A stretch of DNA of 64,000 nt from NCBI GenBank assembly GCA_031552145.1, contig JAVBMV010000006.1:124001-188000 (forward strand). Direction: 5' to 3'. The DNA is from JAVBMV01 sp031552145 (lineage in GTDB: Bacteria > Myxococcota > Myxococcia > Myxococcales > UBA5297). The position numbers and the translations under genes were made by a program. The notes under the pieces are model-generated. The model saw nothing but the letters and a program-made list of their open reading frames with translations. It had not been told where the DNA came from and did no database searches. This document shows, piece by piece, positions 41,406 to 53,022 of this stretch (position 1 is its first letter; each line of letters starts with the position of its first letter).

Positions 41406-42239
41406 ATGTTCCAGGCCGCCGCTATTCAGATGTGCTCCACCGCCTCGAAGGAGGAGAACCTCGCGGTGGCGCTCGAGCTCGTCCGGGAGGCAGCGGCCAA
41501 GGGCGCCCGCTTCGTCTCGCTCCCGGAGACCTTCCTCGCCATGGGGACGGGGCGCGAGCAATTGCGCGCCGTCGAACCCCTCGACGGACCCGCTCTCACC
41601 GCGCTTTCGGCCCTTGCCCAGACGCTTCGGATCCACCTCCTCGCCGGCTCGGTCCTCGAGCCCGGCGCCCCTGGAGGGAGGTACTTCAACAGCTCTCTCC
41701 TCTTTGGCCCTGGGGGGGATCGGCTCGCCCTCTATCGAAAGCTGCACCTCTTCGACGCCGCGCTGGGGGACTCCTCGCCTCGCTACGCCGAGTCGGCCAT
41801 GGTGGCGCCCGGTGATGAGATCGTGAGCGCCAAGACGCCGCTCGGGCATTTCGGGCTCTCCATCTGCTACGATCTCCGCTTCCCCGAGCTCTACCGCGAG
41901 CTCTCGCGCCGGGGAGCCGAGCTGCTCTGCGTTCCGTCGGCCTTTACGCTCCAGACAGGGCGGGCCCATTGGAAGGTGCTGCTCCGGGCGCGCGCCATCG
42001 AAAACCTCTCCTTCGTGATCGCCGCCGCGCAGGCGGGCGAAAACGCGCGCGGGCGGCGCACCTATGGCCATGCTCTCATCTGCGACCCTTGGGGCGAGGT
42101 GCTGGCCGAGGTCGACTCGGAGGAGGCGTGCGGCATCGCGCTCGCTCCCATCGACCTCGAGCGGCTGGCAAACCTGAGGCGTGAACTTCCAGCGCTCTCA
42201 CATCGAAGACTTCCGCTGGAGCGCCACAATCCCCTATAA
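41406..42239 (+). CDS. carbon-nitrogen hydrolase (nitrilase superfamily)
   Basis: From ATG 41406 the product is about 277 residues, with the Glu-Lys-Cys triad in SLPETF, YRKLHLFD and SICYDLRFPE. The last motif is typical of the Nit1/Nit2 branch, which hydrolyses deaminated glutathione or omega-amides such as alpha-ketoglutaramate. It is probably a cytoplasmic metabolite-repair amidase. The open frame runs upstream to 41277 but lacks family similarity there and would invade the rimP promoter. The SlyD-like gene begins 7 bases after its stop. Confidence 0.88.
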   Translation: MFQAAAIQMCSTASKEENLAVALELVREAAAKGARFVSLPETFLAMGTGREQLRAVEPLDGPALTALSALAQTLRIHLLAGSVLEPGAPGGRYFNSSLLFGPGGDRLALYRKLHLFDAALGDSSPRYAESAMVAPGDEIVSAKTPLGHFGLSICYDLRFPELYRELSRRGAELLCVPSAFTLQTGRAHWKVLLRARAIENLSFVIAAAQAGENARGRRTYGHALICDPWGEVLAEVDSEEACGIALAPIDLERLANLRRELPALSHRRLPLERHNPL

Positions 42240-42246
42240 GGGCTCC

Positions 42247-42819
42247 ATGAAAATCACCGACAAGAGCCTCGTCTCCATCGACTACACCCTCCACCTGGGC
42301 GACGGCGCCGCCATCGACTCGAGCGATGGAGAGCCGCTCACCTATTTGCACGGCTCCGGCCAGATCGTCCCGGGGCTGGAGAAGGCCCTGGCGGGGCGGG
42401 CAGCTGGCGAATCGCTCGAGCTCGTCGTCCCCCCCGAAGAGGGGTACGGCGCGCGCGATCCCGAGCTGGTCCATGAGGCGACCACCGCCCAGTTCGACGT
42501 CTCTCCCGTCCCAGTAGGGCTGGAGTTCATCGCCTCCTACGAAGAGGGGTTCGAGACGATGGGTCGCGTCACCTCGGTCGAGGGCGATAAGGTGACGGTC
42601 GACTTCAACCATCCGCTCGCGGGCAAGTCGCTCCATTTCAAGGTGGAGATCCGCGAGGTGCGCGAGGCGACCGCGGAAGAGCTCGAGGAGGCCAACTCCT
42701 CCTGCTGCGGCGGGCACGGCGGCGGCCACGGCCATGACCATGGGCACGGGCACCATGGCTGCGGCGGCGGGGAGGGCGGTGGCGGCTGCGGTCCCTGCGG
42801 TGGCTGTGGCGGTCACTGA
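42247..42819 (+). CDS. slyD: FKBP-type peptidyl-prolyl isomerase, SlyD-like
   Basis: The 190-residue protein has the FKBP half (SIDYTLHLGDGAAID, LTYLHGSGQIVPGLEKAL), an insert-in-flap domain with PPEEGYGARD, and DFNHPLAGKSLHF at the end of the fold, all as in SlyD. The C-terminal 35 residues are rich in His, Cys and Gly (HGHDHGHGHHGC, CGPCGGCGGH), a metal-binding tail that in E. coli SlyD binds nickel and serves hydrogenase maturation. It is a cytoplasmic folding factor and metal chaperone or buffer. ATG 42247 is preferred over the upstream in-frame GTG 42181 inside the nitrilase gene. Confidence 0.92.
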   Translation: MKITDKSLVSIDYTLHLGDGAAIDSSDGEPLTYLHGSGQIVPGLEKALAGRAAGESLELVVPPEEGYGARDPELVHEATTAQFDVSPVPVGLEFIASYEEGFETMGRVTSVEGDKVTVDFNHPLAGKSLHFKVEIREVREATAEELEEANSSCCGGHGGGHGHDHGHGHHGCGGGEGGGGCGPCGGCGGH

Positions 42820-42843
42820 GAAGGCTTCGCCGGGGCGCCTCCC

Positions 42844-43392
42844 TTAGGGCGCCTCTGGCGAGATCCTGAGCACCAGTAGTTCGAGCTTCCCCTTAGGGCG
42901 CTCGACGAGCACCTCGTCCCCTTCGCGCTTGCCGAGCAGCGCCCTCCCCATGGGCGACTCGACACTGATGAGCCGCTCGCGGATATCGAACTCGTCGGGG
43001 CCGACGAGGCGCCAGGTGGAGAGTTCGCCCTCGGGATCTTCCAGCGTCACCCACGCCCCGAAGCGGACCCTATCCGTCCTCGCGGTCGCCTCGACGACCG
43101 TGAGCTGCTTCAGCCGCTTCGAAAGAAAGCGTAGGCGCCTGTCGATCTCGCGCAGTCGCTTCTTGCCATAGATGTACTCGGCGTTCTCCGAACGATCCCC
43201 CTGCGCGGCGGCGGCCGAGACCTCGGCCGTGACGCGCGGCCGCTCCTCGCGCCAGAGCCGCTCGAGCTCGTCGCGCAGCCGCTTGAATCCTTCCGGCGTG
43301 ATGTAGCGCGGGCCGGGGCCAATCGCCTCGTCGGGCGCCTCGTCCAGCGCCTCGCCCTGCTCTCCGTCGTCCTTGGTGAAGGCCTTGGACAT
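42844..43392 (-). CDS. transcript cleavage factor GreA/GreB family
   Basis: The 182-residue protein starts at ATG 43392, 2 bases after the RlmI-like gene. It has an N-terminal coiled coil (LRDELERLWREERPRVTAEVSAAAAQGDRSENAEYIYGKKRLREID), whose tip carries the DRSENAEY motif with the acidic residues that stimulate RNA polymerase cleavage. The C-terminal FKBP-like domain includes ISVESPMGRALLGKREGDEV. YIYGKKRLREID and the length resemble GreB more than GreA. About 30 acidic N-terminal residues precede the coiled coil. Confidence 0.9.
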   Translation of the reverse strand: MSKAFTKDDGEQGEALDEAPDEAIGPGPRYITPEGFKRLRDELERLWREERPRVTAEVSAAAAQGDRSENAEYIYGKKRLREIDRRLRFLSKRLKQLTVVEATARTDRVRFGAWVTLEDPEGELSTWRLVGPDEFDIRERLISVESPMGRALLGKREGDEVLVERPKGKLELLVLRISPEAP

Positions 43393-43394
43393 GG

Positions 43395-44597
43395 CTAGGC
43401 AAGCCTCGCCAGCACATAGAACTTGAGATAGCGCCCCTCGGGGAACTGCAGCAGCACCGGATGATCGGGCGGCTGGAAGCGCTCGTGTAGCACCTGAAAG
43501 ATCAGACCATCCTTCGCCGCCGCCTCTTTTACCGTCGAGAGGAACGCATCGGGGCTCACACGCGCCGTGCAGCTCGCCGTGCAGAGGATGCCGCCCGGAG
43601 CGAGGAGCTTCATCGCCGCGCGGTTGAGGCTGGCGTAGCCATCGAGCGCCGCCTCGACGGCGCGCTGGCTCTTCGCGTAGGCGGGTGGGTCGAGGATGAT
43701 CAGATCGAACTGCTTCTCGCGCGCCGCGAAAGAATGGAGCACCTCGTGGACATCGGCCGCGAGGAAGTCGTGCCGCTCCGCCGCCAGCCCATTCTCCTTG
43801 AAATTGCGCCGGCAGAGCGCGATGGCGTCGGCGTCGAGGTCGACGCTCATTACCCGCTCGGCCCCGCCCAACGCCGCGTTGACCGAGAAGCCGCCCGTGT
43901 AAGAGAAGCAGTTGAGGACGCTGCGCCCTCGCGACAGTTCGCGCACCAGCCGGCGGTTCTCGCGCTGATCGAGGAAGAGCCCGGTCTTCTGGCCGCGCAG
44001 ACAATCGACGAGGAGACGAACGCCGTGCTCTTCTATGGTCAACAGCTCCTCGACCGGCGCCCCCCAGAGCACCTTGCCCGGTGCCCTCCGCGCGGTATCG
44101 GCATCGCCCTCTCGCACCTCGTCCCTACCTAGTACCGAGGTGAGCGAAGGCAAGTTGGCCTTGAGCGCCTCCACCAGGGCGGCCCGATGAGGGGCAAGCC
44201 CCTCCGAGTAGAGCTTGAGCACCGCGACGCCGCCGTAGAGATCGACGATCACTCCAGGGAGCCCATCGCCCTCGCCGTGGAGCAGCCTGTAGGCATTGGT
44301 CTTTGCCTCCTCGTTTTGCAGGAAGCGCTCGCGCAGCGCCACCGCGGCGGCGACCCGCCTCCGAAAGAAGGCGCCGTCGATCGTCTCGCCGACCTCGCGC
44401 GTGAGGATACGGACCGCGATGGCCGAGGAGGGATCGTAATAGCCGCGCGCGACGAAGCGACCGCGGTCGACGACATCCACGATGGCGCCCGCCGGCAATT
44501 TGGGGATGGGCGCGAGCGCATCGCGGAAGACCCAGGGGTGGCCCGAGCGCAGGTGGCGAGAGAGATCTTTGACGAGGTTGAGCCTGAGTGTTGCCAT
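43395..44597 (-). CDS. RlmI-like 23S rRNA cytosine methyltransferase
   Basis: About 400 residues starting at ATG 44597 (GTG 44609 is an alternative). It has the RlmI order: a PUA domain (SGHPWVFRDALAPI), then GEGDGLPGVIVDLYGG, then a Rossmann methyltransferase core with the SAM-binding CFSYTGGFSVNAALGGA, the acidic SVDLDADAI and the catalytic region LDPPAYAKS followed by TASCTARVS. The family makes m5C in 23S rRNA. A second, distinct member lies at 56481-57656. It is transcribed toward the greA/B-type gene and is probably cotranscribed with it. Confidence 0.9.
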   Translation of the reverse strand: MATLRLNLVKDLSRHLRSGHPWVFRDALAPIPKLPAGAIVDVVDRGRFVARGYYDPSSAIAVRILTREVGETIDGAFFRRRVAAAVALRERFLQNEEAKTNAYRLLHGEGDGLPGVIVDLYGGVAVLKLYSEGLAPHRAALVEALKANLPSLTSVLGRDEVREGDADTARRAPGKVLWGAPVEELLTIEEHGVRLLVDCLRGQKTGLFLDQRENRRLVRELSRGRSVLNCFSYTGGFSVNAALGGAERVMSVDLDADAIALCRRNFKENGLAAERHDFLAADVHEVLHSFAAREKQFDLIILDPPAYAKSQRAVEAALDGYASLNRAAMKLLAPGGILCTASCTARVSPDAFLSTVKEAAAKDGLIFQVLHERFQPPDHPVLLQFPEGRYLKFYVLARLA

Positions 44598-44642
44598 CGC
44601 GTGAGTCACCGTAGCGAGAAGAGGAGGAGGAGGCCGTGGACG

Positions 44643-45443
44643 CTAATGAGCGCCCCGCGCGCCAGTGAAGCTCCTGGAGAGCTGCTCGCGGAGCACCGCC
44701 GGCCTGTTGGTCACGAGCGCGTCGACACCCGCCAAATAGCATCTCTCTGCGTCAGCCGCCTCGTCGACGGTCCAGACGATGGAAGAGAGTCCCTGGGCGC
44801 GCCAGCGGGCGCCCTCCTCCCAACCACAGAGATGATGCTCGACCGCGACGGCTTCGCACCGGAAGAGACGCGCGAACGACTCCATGGAGTAGAGGCGCCG
44901 CGAGGAGCCGACGAGCACGGCGAGCGGCAAGAGCGGCGAGAGGAGCCGAATCCACGCGAGCAGCCGCACCGAGAAGGAGGAGACGATAATCGGGTTGCCC
45001 CAGTCGTTCCTGCGCAGCTCGGCGACGAAGGCGCGCGCCAACCCAAGCTCGTCCCGCCCCTCGCTCTTGAGCTCGATATTGAGCACCATCGAGGGGGGCA
45101 AGAGTCCCCGCACCTCGCGCAGCGCGGGCATCCGTTCGCCGGCGAAGTCGCCGCCAAAGCGGCGCCCCACGTCGAGGGAGCGCAACACGGCAAAACCGGT
45201 GCGGGCCACCTCCAGGTGCTCCCCGGCGAGCCGATCCATCCAGGCATCATGGCAGAGCAGAAACTCTCCGGTCGCGCACCTTCGGACGTCGATCTCGACC
45301 CCATCCGCCTCCTGCCGAACCGCCTCGCGGAGCGCCGCGAGGGTGTTCTCTGGCGCATCGTACGAGGCGCCGCGGTGAGCGATCACCAGGGGCTGTTCCC
45401 CTTTTCGCGAGAGCGCCCTGCGACCAGTTTTCGAGAAGATCAT
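44643..45443 (-). CDS. glycerophosphodiester phosphodiesterase
   Basis: GDPD enzymes release sn-glycerol 3-phosphate from deacylated phospholipids. The family landmarks are IAHRGASYDAPENTL (catalytic His and metal Glu), EADGVEIDVRR (metal Glu and Asp), LCHD (second His) and NIELKSE. The product of about 266 residues has no signal peptide and is probably cytoplasmic. ATG 45443 is taken as the start; TTG 45449 is 2 codons further up. It is divergent from the TatA-like peptide. Confidence 0.9.
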   Translation of the reverse strand: MIFSKTGRRALSRKGEQPLVIAHRGASYDAPENTLAALREAVRQEADGVEIDVRRCATGEFLLCHDAWMDRLAGEHLEVARTGFAVLRSLDVGRRFGGDFAGERMPALREVRGLLPPSMVLNIELKSEGRDELGLARAFVAELRRNDWGNPIIVSSFSVRLLAWIRLLSPLLPLAVLVGSSRRLYSMESFARLFRCEAVAVEHHLCGWEEGARWRAQGLSSIVWTVDEAADAERCYLAGVDALVTNRPAVLREQLSRSFTGARGAH

Positions 45444-45502
45444 GGCCAATGATGCTACTTTGCACCCGCGGCTGCCCGCAACGCACCGCTACAGAGGTAA
45501 CC

Positions 45503-45706
45503 TTGCCTAGCTTCGATCTCACTGGAGGAGAACTCGCGCTCCTCGCCATCATTTTGATGCTCATCCTGCTCCCGAGCCAGCTCCCGGCCCTGGCCCGGTT
45601 GCTGTCCCGCGGGAAGGGACGCCCGGGCGGCGCAAACGAGCGGAACGGCCAGGATGGCAAGAACCGTCCTGCAGGCGCGCGCGGCGAAGAGGCGAGCGCT
45701 CCATAG
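45503..45706 (+). CDS. TatA-like small membrane protein
   Basis: From TTG 45503, with AGAGG about 6 bases upstream, the product is about 67 residues: a short N-terminus with a Gly-Glu pair (GGELALLAI), one hydrophobic helix ending LLPSQLPALARLLSRGKG, then a charged Gly/Arg/Asn/Glu tail. This matches the TatA/TatB layout (helix, hinge, amphipathic helix), though the usual FGP[KS] hinge is LPSQ. It may be a Tat pore subunit variant or an unrelated peptide. The frame is open to ATG 45449, which would overlap the divergent gene's start. No tatC is in the window. Confidence 0.55.
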   Translation: MPSFDLTGGELALLAIILMLILLPSQLPALARLLSRGKGRPGGANERNGQDGKNRPAGARGEEASAP

Positions 45707-45751
45707 TCGCCTCACGGAGCTCGGGATGATAGCTTCACGCAGAGCTACGCG

Positions 45752-47149
45752 ATGATTATCCAGTGCACGGCGTGCCGAGCGCGCTTCAAGATTGCCGACG
45801 AGCGGGTGCCCGACAAGGGCGCCAAAGTCCGCTGCAGCCGCTGCTCGACCATCTTCTTTGTCAGAAAGAATGATGGGATCGCGACGGCGATGTGGCCCGC
45901 GGCCAACCTGCTTCAGGTAGCGCAACCACTCCATACCGAGTCGCAGTCATGGCAGCTACCCGCCACGGGAGTTCCCTCGCTGCCGGGCGCAGGCGTACCG
46001 CGCTTCTCCACGCGAACCGGCGCTGGCGGATTCGAGCCGCCGGGCTGGAGCGCCCCCGTCACCGATCCCCACGGCGTCCACCCGTACCATTCTCAGGAGC
46101 AACAGGCGCCCGCCTCGGGATGGCCAACCCAGCAGGGTTTCCAAGAGAGCTCTCCGCATCCCGGCGCGCCTCCGGGGCGAACGAAGACCGGCTTCGAGCT
46201 GGGCGCCGAAGCCGTCGCGCAGGCCTCGGCTCCCTGGAACACCCAGACCGATCCCTTCTCGCTGATCGTCACCTCGCCGAACAACCCGGCCGCCTCTTCT
46301 CCGCGAAATACCCCACCGCAGCGCGCGCGCGCTGGCCAGACCCAAGCGGTCGATCCGGTCGGCACCTTGCCCGCGCAGCGTACCGAGACGCCTGCCGAAT
46401 CGGCCCAGTCGCTCTCCGACGCGCTCGCCTCGCTCTCGAACGACCTCCAGGAGGGCCAGGCGGCCAACCCACTCGATCATACGGGCTTCGTCATCACGCG
46501 CCAGACCACCGCGGTCGGTTCCGCGGGCGCGGCGCAGCGGCAGCAGACTATCAACCCTTCTCGCCAGACGGTCGCGCGCCGCGGCAGCATCAGCTCGGCA
46601 CCCGCTGTCTCGGCGGCTGCGGTGGCGAGCGCCAAGCAGCGCAGGCGCGCGCATGAGGCGCTCCACTCCACGCATCGCAGGCCCTTCGCCTACGCGCTGC
46701 GCTGCCTCACCTTCGCCGGGGTAGGCCTTCTTCTCACATACCTCTCACTCGACAAGATGACGGTCAACGCGCCTAGGCCCGCGCTCCACGCCAGGGTGCA
46801 GAGCACTCGCCTCTACGAGACGGGCACCGGGAGGGCCGTGCTCTTCGTACAGGGCGAGGTGGAGAACAACACCGGTCGGGCCGCGCGGATCGACCTCGAG
46901 GTACAGCTCAAGCGCGGCGCGCAGGTCTCGCGCTCGGCGCGCAGCGTCGCCGGAACGCTCCCAACCGCCAAAGAGGTCTTCGGCATCTCGAGCCCGACGG
47001 CGATCGACGAGCTGCTCGCGCGGCAGCGAAGCCGCGCGGCACCCATCCCCTCCGGGAGTGTCAGCCCCTTTGGCGCCATCTTCTACGAGTTTCCCGAGGA
47101 GCTCTCGGTCGCCAACCTCGCGGCCGTCCCAACGCTCGCCGCCGACTGA
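45752..47149 (+). CDS. zinc-ribbon (MJ0042-type) protein with DUF3426-like domain
   Basis: The 465-residue protein opens with a zinc ribbon: Cys5 and Cys8 (IQCTACRARF) and a second CxxC about 20 residues later (VRCSRCSTIFF). A long disordered Pro/Gln/Ser-rich region (about 45-295) follows. Then comes one membrane helix (LRCLTFAGVGLLLTYLSL) and a periplasmic beta domain with VLFVQGEVENNTGRAARIDLEVQL, the pattern of DUF3426. Such proteins are common in Deltaproteobacteria and of unknown function. The ribbon would be cytoplasmic and the C-terminus periplasmic. It converges with the GDT1-type gene. Confidence 0.85.
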   Translation: MIIQCTACRARFKIADERVPDKGAKVRCSRCSTIFFVRKNDGIATAMWPAANLLQVAQPLHTESQSWQLPATGVPSLPGAGVPRFSTRTGAGGFEPPGWSAPVTDPHGVHPYHSQEQQAPASGWPTQQGFQESSPHPGAPPGRTKTGFELGAEAVAQASAPWNTQTDPFSLIVTSPNNPAASSPRNTPPQRARAGQTQAVDPVGTLPAQRTETPAESAQSLSDALASLSNDLQEGQAANPLDHTGFVITRQTTAVGSAGAAQRQQTINPSRQTVARRGSISSAPAVSAAAVASAKQRRRAHEALHSTHRRPFAYALRCLTFAGVGLLLTYLSLDKMTVNAPRPALHARVQSTRLYETGTGRAVLFVQGEVENNTGRAARIDLEVQLKRGAQVSRSARSVAGTLPTAKEVFGISSPTAIDELLARQRSRAAPIPSGSVSPFGAIFYEFPEELSVANLAAVPTLAAD

Positions 47150-47153
47150 GCGC

Positions 47154-47750
47154 TCAGCCCCCTGGCGCCGCGAGCCGCCAAGCGCGCCACAGGGTAAAGA
47201 GCGCGAAGAGGATGAAGAGCGCTCCGGCGAGCCGGGCCAACATCTTGCGCGGCAGCAGGCGCGCCAGCTGTCTCCCCGCCACGATTCCCAGCAGCGCGAC
47301 GGCCCAGAGCGCCAAGGTCGCCCCGGCGAAGACCGCCAGGAGCGATTCGCTGCTCGCCGAGAGCTGCGCCGTCATCAGCTGTGTCTTGTCGCCCAGCTCC
47401 GCGAAGAAGATGAGGACGAAGGCCGTCACCACGGCGCCGTGCGCCCGGCGCGGCGCGCGCGTCTCTTCCTCCTCCCCCTCCTCGTGCGGCGCCAATAGGG
47501 TCTGGAGACCAAAAAAGAGGAAGAGGCCCGCTGAGATCAGGGCGATCCAGAGCGGCGGCACATAGACGAAGAGTAGCCTCCCCAGCGAAACAGCGAGCAG
47601 CCCCAGGAGCGCGAAGGCAAGCGCCGCGCCCAACATCACCCTGCGCCCCGGCAACCGCGAGGCCATCGTCATCACCGCGAGCTGTGTCTTGTCTCCGAAC
47701 TCGGCGACGAAGATGAGGCCGAAGGTCGTAAGGAAGGTCGAGAAATCCAA
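47154..47750 (-). CDS. GDT1/UPF0016-family cation transporter
   Basis: The 198-residue inner-membrane protein has two homologous halves, each with the family signature: VAEFGDKTQLAVM and FAELGDKTQLMTA. About six helices are predicted, with an acidic loop (HEEGEEEETR) between halves. Relatives export manganese (MneA) or exchange calcium for protons. The start is TTG 47750 with GGAG 5 bases upstream. It lies 17 bases after the parE stop on the same strand and could be a distal member of the parC-parE transcript. Confidence 0.9.
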   Translation of the reverse strand: MDFSTFLTTFGLIFVAEFGDKTQLAVMTMASRLPGRRVMLGAALAFALLGLLAVSLGRLLFVYVPPLWIALISAGLFLFFGLQTLLAPHEEGEEEETRAPRRAHGAVVTAFVLIFFAELGDKTQLMTAQLSASSESLLAVFAGATLALWAVALLGIVAGRQLARLLPRKMLARLAGALFILFALFTLWRAWRLAAPGG

Positions 47751-47767
47751 GGTCGCTCCGCGAAGGG

Positions 47768-49696
47768 CTACAGATCGAGATCGCGCGCTTCGCCGGCGCG
47801 TTCCATGATGAACTTGAAGCGCGCCGAGACATCGCGCCCCAAGAGGTCGTTGATGACGCGATCGGTCTCCAGCTCATTCTCGATGGCCACCCGGAGGCTG
47901 AGGCGTCGCTTCGGATCGAGGGTGGTCGCCTTCAGCTCCTCCGCGCTCATCTCACCCAATCCCTTGAAGCGGGTGATGACGGGCTTCGCGTTGCCTTTTA
48001 CCTTTCCCTTCACGACGGTATCTCGCTCCGCTTCGTCGAGCGCCCAGAAGGTCTCCTTACCGATGTTGATCTTGAAGAGCGGCGGCTGGCAGATGTGAAC
48101 CACGCCGCTGGCGATGAGCGGGCGCAGGTGGCGATAGAAGAAGGTGAGCAACAGAGTGGAGATATGGTGACCGTCGCTGTCGGCATCCATGAGCAGGAAG
48201 ACTTTTCCGTAGCGCAGCCGGTGCTGATCGAACTCCTTGCCGATGCCACAGCCTAGGGCGCTGACGATGTCCTGTAGCTCCTTGTTGCCCGTCACCTTGT
48301 CGAGAGAGGCCTGCTCCGCGTTGAGCACCTTCCCCCGCAACGGAAGGATCGCCTGCGTCTTTCGATCGCGCCCCTGCTTCGCGTTGCCGCCCGCCGAGTC
48401 GCCCTCGACCAAGAAGAGCTCGCTCTCGTAGGGGTTGGTGGAGGAGCAGTCGGCCAGCTTGCCAGGGAGGTTGAGCCGGTGCGAGACGGCCGTCTTGCGC
48501 GTCACCGCCTGCGAGGCGGCGCGGGAGGCCTCACGGGCGCGCGCGGCGAGGATGATCCGGGCGATGACGGCCTCGGCGACGCTCTTGTTGTCGTTGAGCC
48601 ACTTCTCTAGCGCCGGGCGCACGGCGCCGTCGACGGCGGGCCCGACATCGGCGTTGTTGAGCCGCCCCTTCGTCTGACCCTGGAACTGGGGGTCGGCGAC
48701 GTAGGCCGAGAGGATGACGCAGAGCCCCTCGCGGATATCCTCCGCGGTGAGCGAGACGCCCTTGGGCGTGAGGTCGTGCGTCTCGATGTAGTTGCGCACA
48801 GCCTTGACCACGCCCGCGCGCAATCCTGCTTCGTGCGTTCCGCCAGCGGGGGTGGGGATGCTGTTGACATAACTGCGCACATACTCGTCGGTCGCCTCGG
48901 TCCAGACGAGGGCGACCTCGAGCGTCAAGCCATTCTCGCGGGAGAGATAGAAGAGCGGCGCCCCCTCCGGCACCAGCGTCTTTCCCCGCTCGCCGATGAT
49001 GCGGGTCAGGTATTCGGAGATCCCTCCTTCATGAACGAAGGAGTGCTCGGCGGGGGGCTGGACCGTCTCGTCGCGGAACTCGAGGGTCAGCCCTTTGTGC
49101 AGATAGCTCTTCGCCTCCAGGCGCTCGCGGATGACCGTGGGGTTGAAGGCCAGCTTCTCGCCAAATATCTCGGGGTCGGGCTCGAAGAGGATGGTGGTGC
49201 CGCTGCCGCGACAAGGGCCCAATTCGCGCAGCAGGCTGATCGCCTTTCCCTTGCTGAAGACTTGCTCGTACCGCTTCCCCCCGGTGCGAACGGTCGCCGT
49301 CAGCCGGCGCGAGAGCGCGTTGACCACCGAGCTTCCGACGCCGTGGAGGCCGCCGGAGTGGGCATAATTTTTGTGCTCGAACTTTCCGCCTGCGTGGAGC
49401 GTGGTGAGGATCACCTCCAGAGCAGACTTTTTGTACTTGGGCATCTCCCCGATCGGGATGCCGCGGCCGTCGTCCTCCACCGAGATCTGACGCCCGCCCT
49501 TCTGCAGAACTACTTTGATATTGGACGCGTGACCGTTGATCGCCTCGTCGACGCAGTTGTCGACGATCTCCCACAGGAGATGATGGTATCCATCCGTATC
49601 GGTGCCGCCGATGTACATGGCGGGGCGCTTGCGCACCGGCTCCAGCCCCTCCAATACGGTGATGTCGCTTGCGTCGTAACTGCCTCTGCTCGCCAT
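47768..49696 (-). CDS. parE: type IIA topoisomerase ATPase subunit (ParE-like)
   Basis: The 642-residue protein has the GHKL ATPase motifs (EIVDNCVDEAINGHA, DDGRGIPIG, GGLHGVGSSVVNALS), the transducer domain and the TOPRIM region (ELFLVEGDSAGGNAKQGRDR, LMDADSDGHHI). It lacks the large insert seen in E. coli GyrB. The phrase RPAMYIGGTDTDGYHHL and the pairing with the ParC-like gene 42 bases upstream favour topoisomerase IV, which decatenates chromosomes. GyrB cannot be excluded without a second pair for comparison. A GGAG site precedes the ATG. Confidence 0.85.
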   Translation of the reverse strand: MASRGSYDASDITVLEGLEPVRKRPAMYIGGTDTDGYHHLLWEIVDNCVDEAINGHASNIKVVLQKGGRQISVEDDGRGIPIGEMPKYKKSALEVILTTLHAGGKFEHKNYAHSGGLHGVGSSVVNALSRRLTATVRTGGKRYEQVFSKGKAISLLRELGPCRGSGTTILFEPDPEIFGEKLAFNPTVIRERLEAKSYLHKGLTLEFRDETVQPPAEHSFVHEGGISEYLTRIIGERGKTLVPEGAPLFYLSRENGLTLEVALVWTEATDEYVRSYVNSIPTPAGGTHEAGLRAGVVKAVRNYIETHDLTPKGVSLTAEDIREGLCVILSAYVADPQFQGQTKGRLNNADVGPAVDGAVRPALEKWLNDNKSVAEAVIARIILAARAREASRAASQAVTRKTAVSHRLNLPGKLADCSSTNPYESELFLVEGDSAGGNAKQGRDRKTQAILPLRGKVLNAEQASLDKVTGNKELQDIVSALGCGIGKEFDQHRLRYGKVFLLMDADSDGHHISTLLLTFFYRHLRPLIASGVVHICQPPLFKINIGKETFWALDEAERDTVVKGKVKGNAKPVITRFKGLGEMSAEELKATTLDPKRRLSLRVAIENELETDRVINDLLGRDVSARFKFIMERAGEARDLDL

Positions 49697-49737
49697 ACTC
49701 TGCTCTCCGGTCCTCTCTGCCTGTGCCGCCCGCTCCT

Positions 49738-52194
<2,457 letters not shown>

Positions 52195-52422
52195 GAGTAC
52201 CCTTCGCCAGCGAGCGCGCGCACCTCCCGTGCCGCGCAGGGTTACCTTCGCCCCGCTCCCAATCCTTTCGACGCGCACCGTGGCGACACGTCAGATCCGA
52301 ATTTGGGGGCGCTGGAGTGTAGTCGCGGCCGCTCGAAACGCAACGGGCCACTCGGCGCGCCGGCATGGAGGCGAGCCTGCGCCCTTGCGGCGGCAGGGCG
52401 TTTGGCCCCATTCTCGCTCGCC

Positions 52423-52956
52423 ATGAGAACTCTTCGGCCCCCGCCGCTGGCGGGCATTGCATTCTGTTCGCTCTGCGCGCTCTGCGCGGGCTGCAGCACC
52501 CCTGCCGCGCCGCCCGAGCATGGAGTTCCCTCCTCCTCTCTCGACACCTCGCATGGCCAGGCCGATGAGGGGCAGTGGCTCCCCGATAGAGGCCTGCTCG
52601 AGGTGCGCTCCGAGGCGGGGCGCCGAACCGCCCTCTCTGTCGAGCTCGCCTCGCGCCCGTCGGAGATCGAGCGCGGCCTGATGTATCGCCAGTCGATGCC
52701 CGAGGACCACGGGATGTACTTCATCTTCCCCGAGGAGGGCCCGCGGATCTTCTGGATGAAGAACACGCTCATCCCACTCGACATGCTCTTCATCGACTCG
52801 AACGGCCTCGTCGTCGGCATCGTCGAGGAGGCGGAGCCGCTCACCCTCACCTCGCGAACCGTGGAGGCGCCCGCGCGTTACGTCCTCGAGGTAAACGGCG
52901 GCTGGTGCAGGCGCCACGGCGTGAAGCGAGGAGATGGCGTGCACCTCACGCGCTAA
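52423..52956 (+). CDS. DUF192-family lipoprotein
   Basis: From ATG 52423 the product is about 177 residues with a lipoprotein signal (lipobox CAGC). The DUF192 domain is clear: SVELASRPSEIERGLMYRQSM, GMYFIFPEEG and FWMKNTLIPLDMLFID. The family is widespread in bacteria and archaea without a settled function. Here it is anchored in the envelope. A 66-base gap separates it from ilvE; no promoter is obvious between them. The frame is open upstream, but only this start gives a signal peptide. Confidence 0.88.
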   Translation: MRTLRPPPLAGIAFCSLCALCAGCSTPAAPPEHGVPSSSLDTSHGQADEGQWLPDRGLLEVRSEAGRRTALSVELASRPSEIERGLMYRQSMPEDHGMYFIFPEEGPRIFWMKNTLIPLDMLFIDSNGLVVGIVEEAEPLTLTSRTVEAPARYVLEVNGGWCRRHGVKRGDGVHLTR

Positions 52957-53022
52957 ACTTTGGTATCGTCAGCGGCCTGTAGCAGGAGTCACTCAACCCT
53001 AGATGACAAGAAGGCACCTCTC

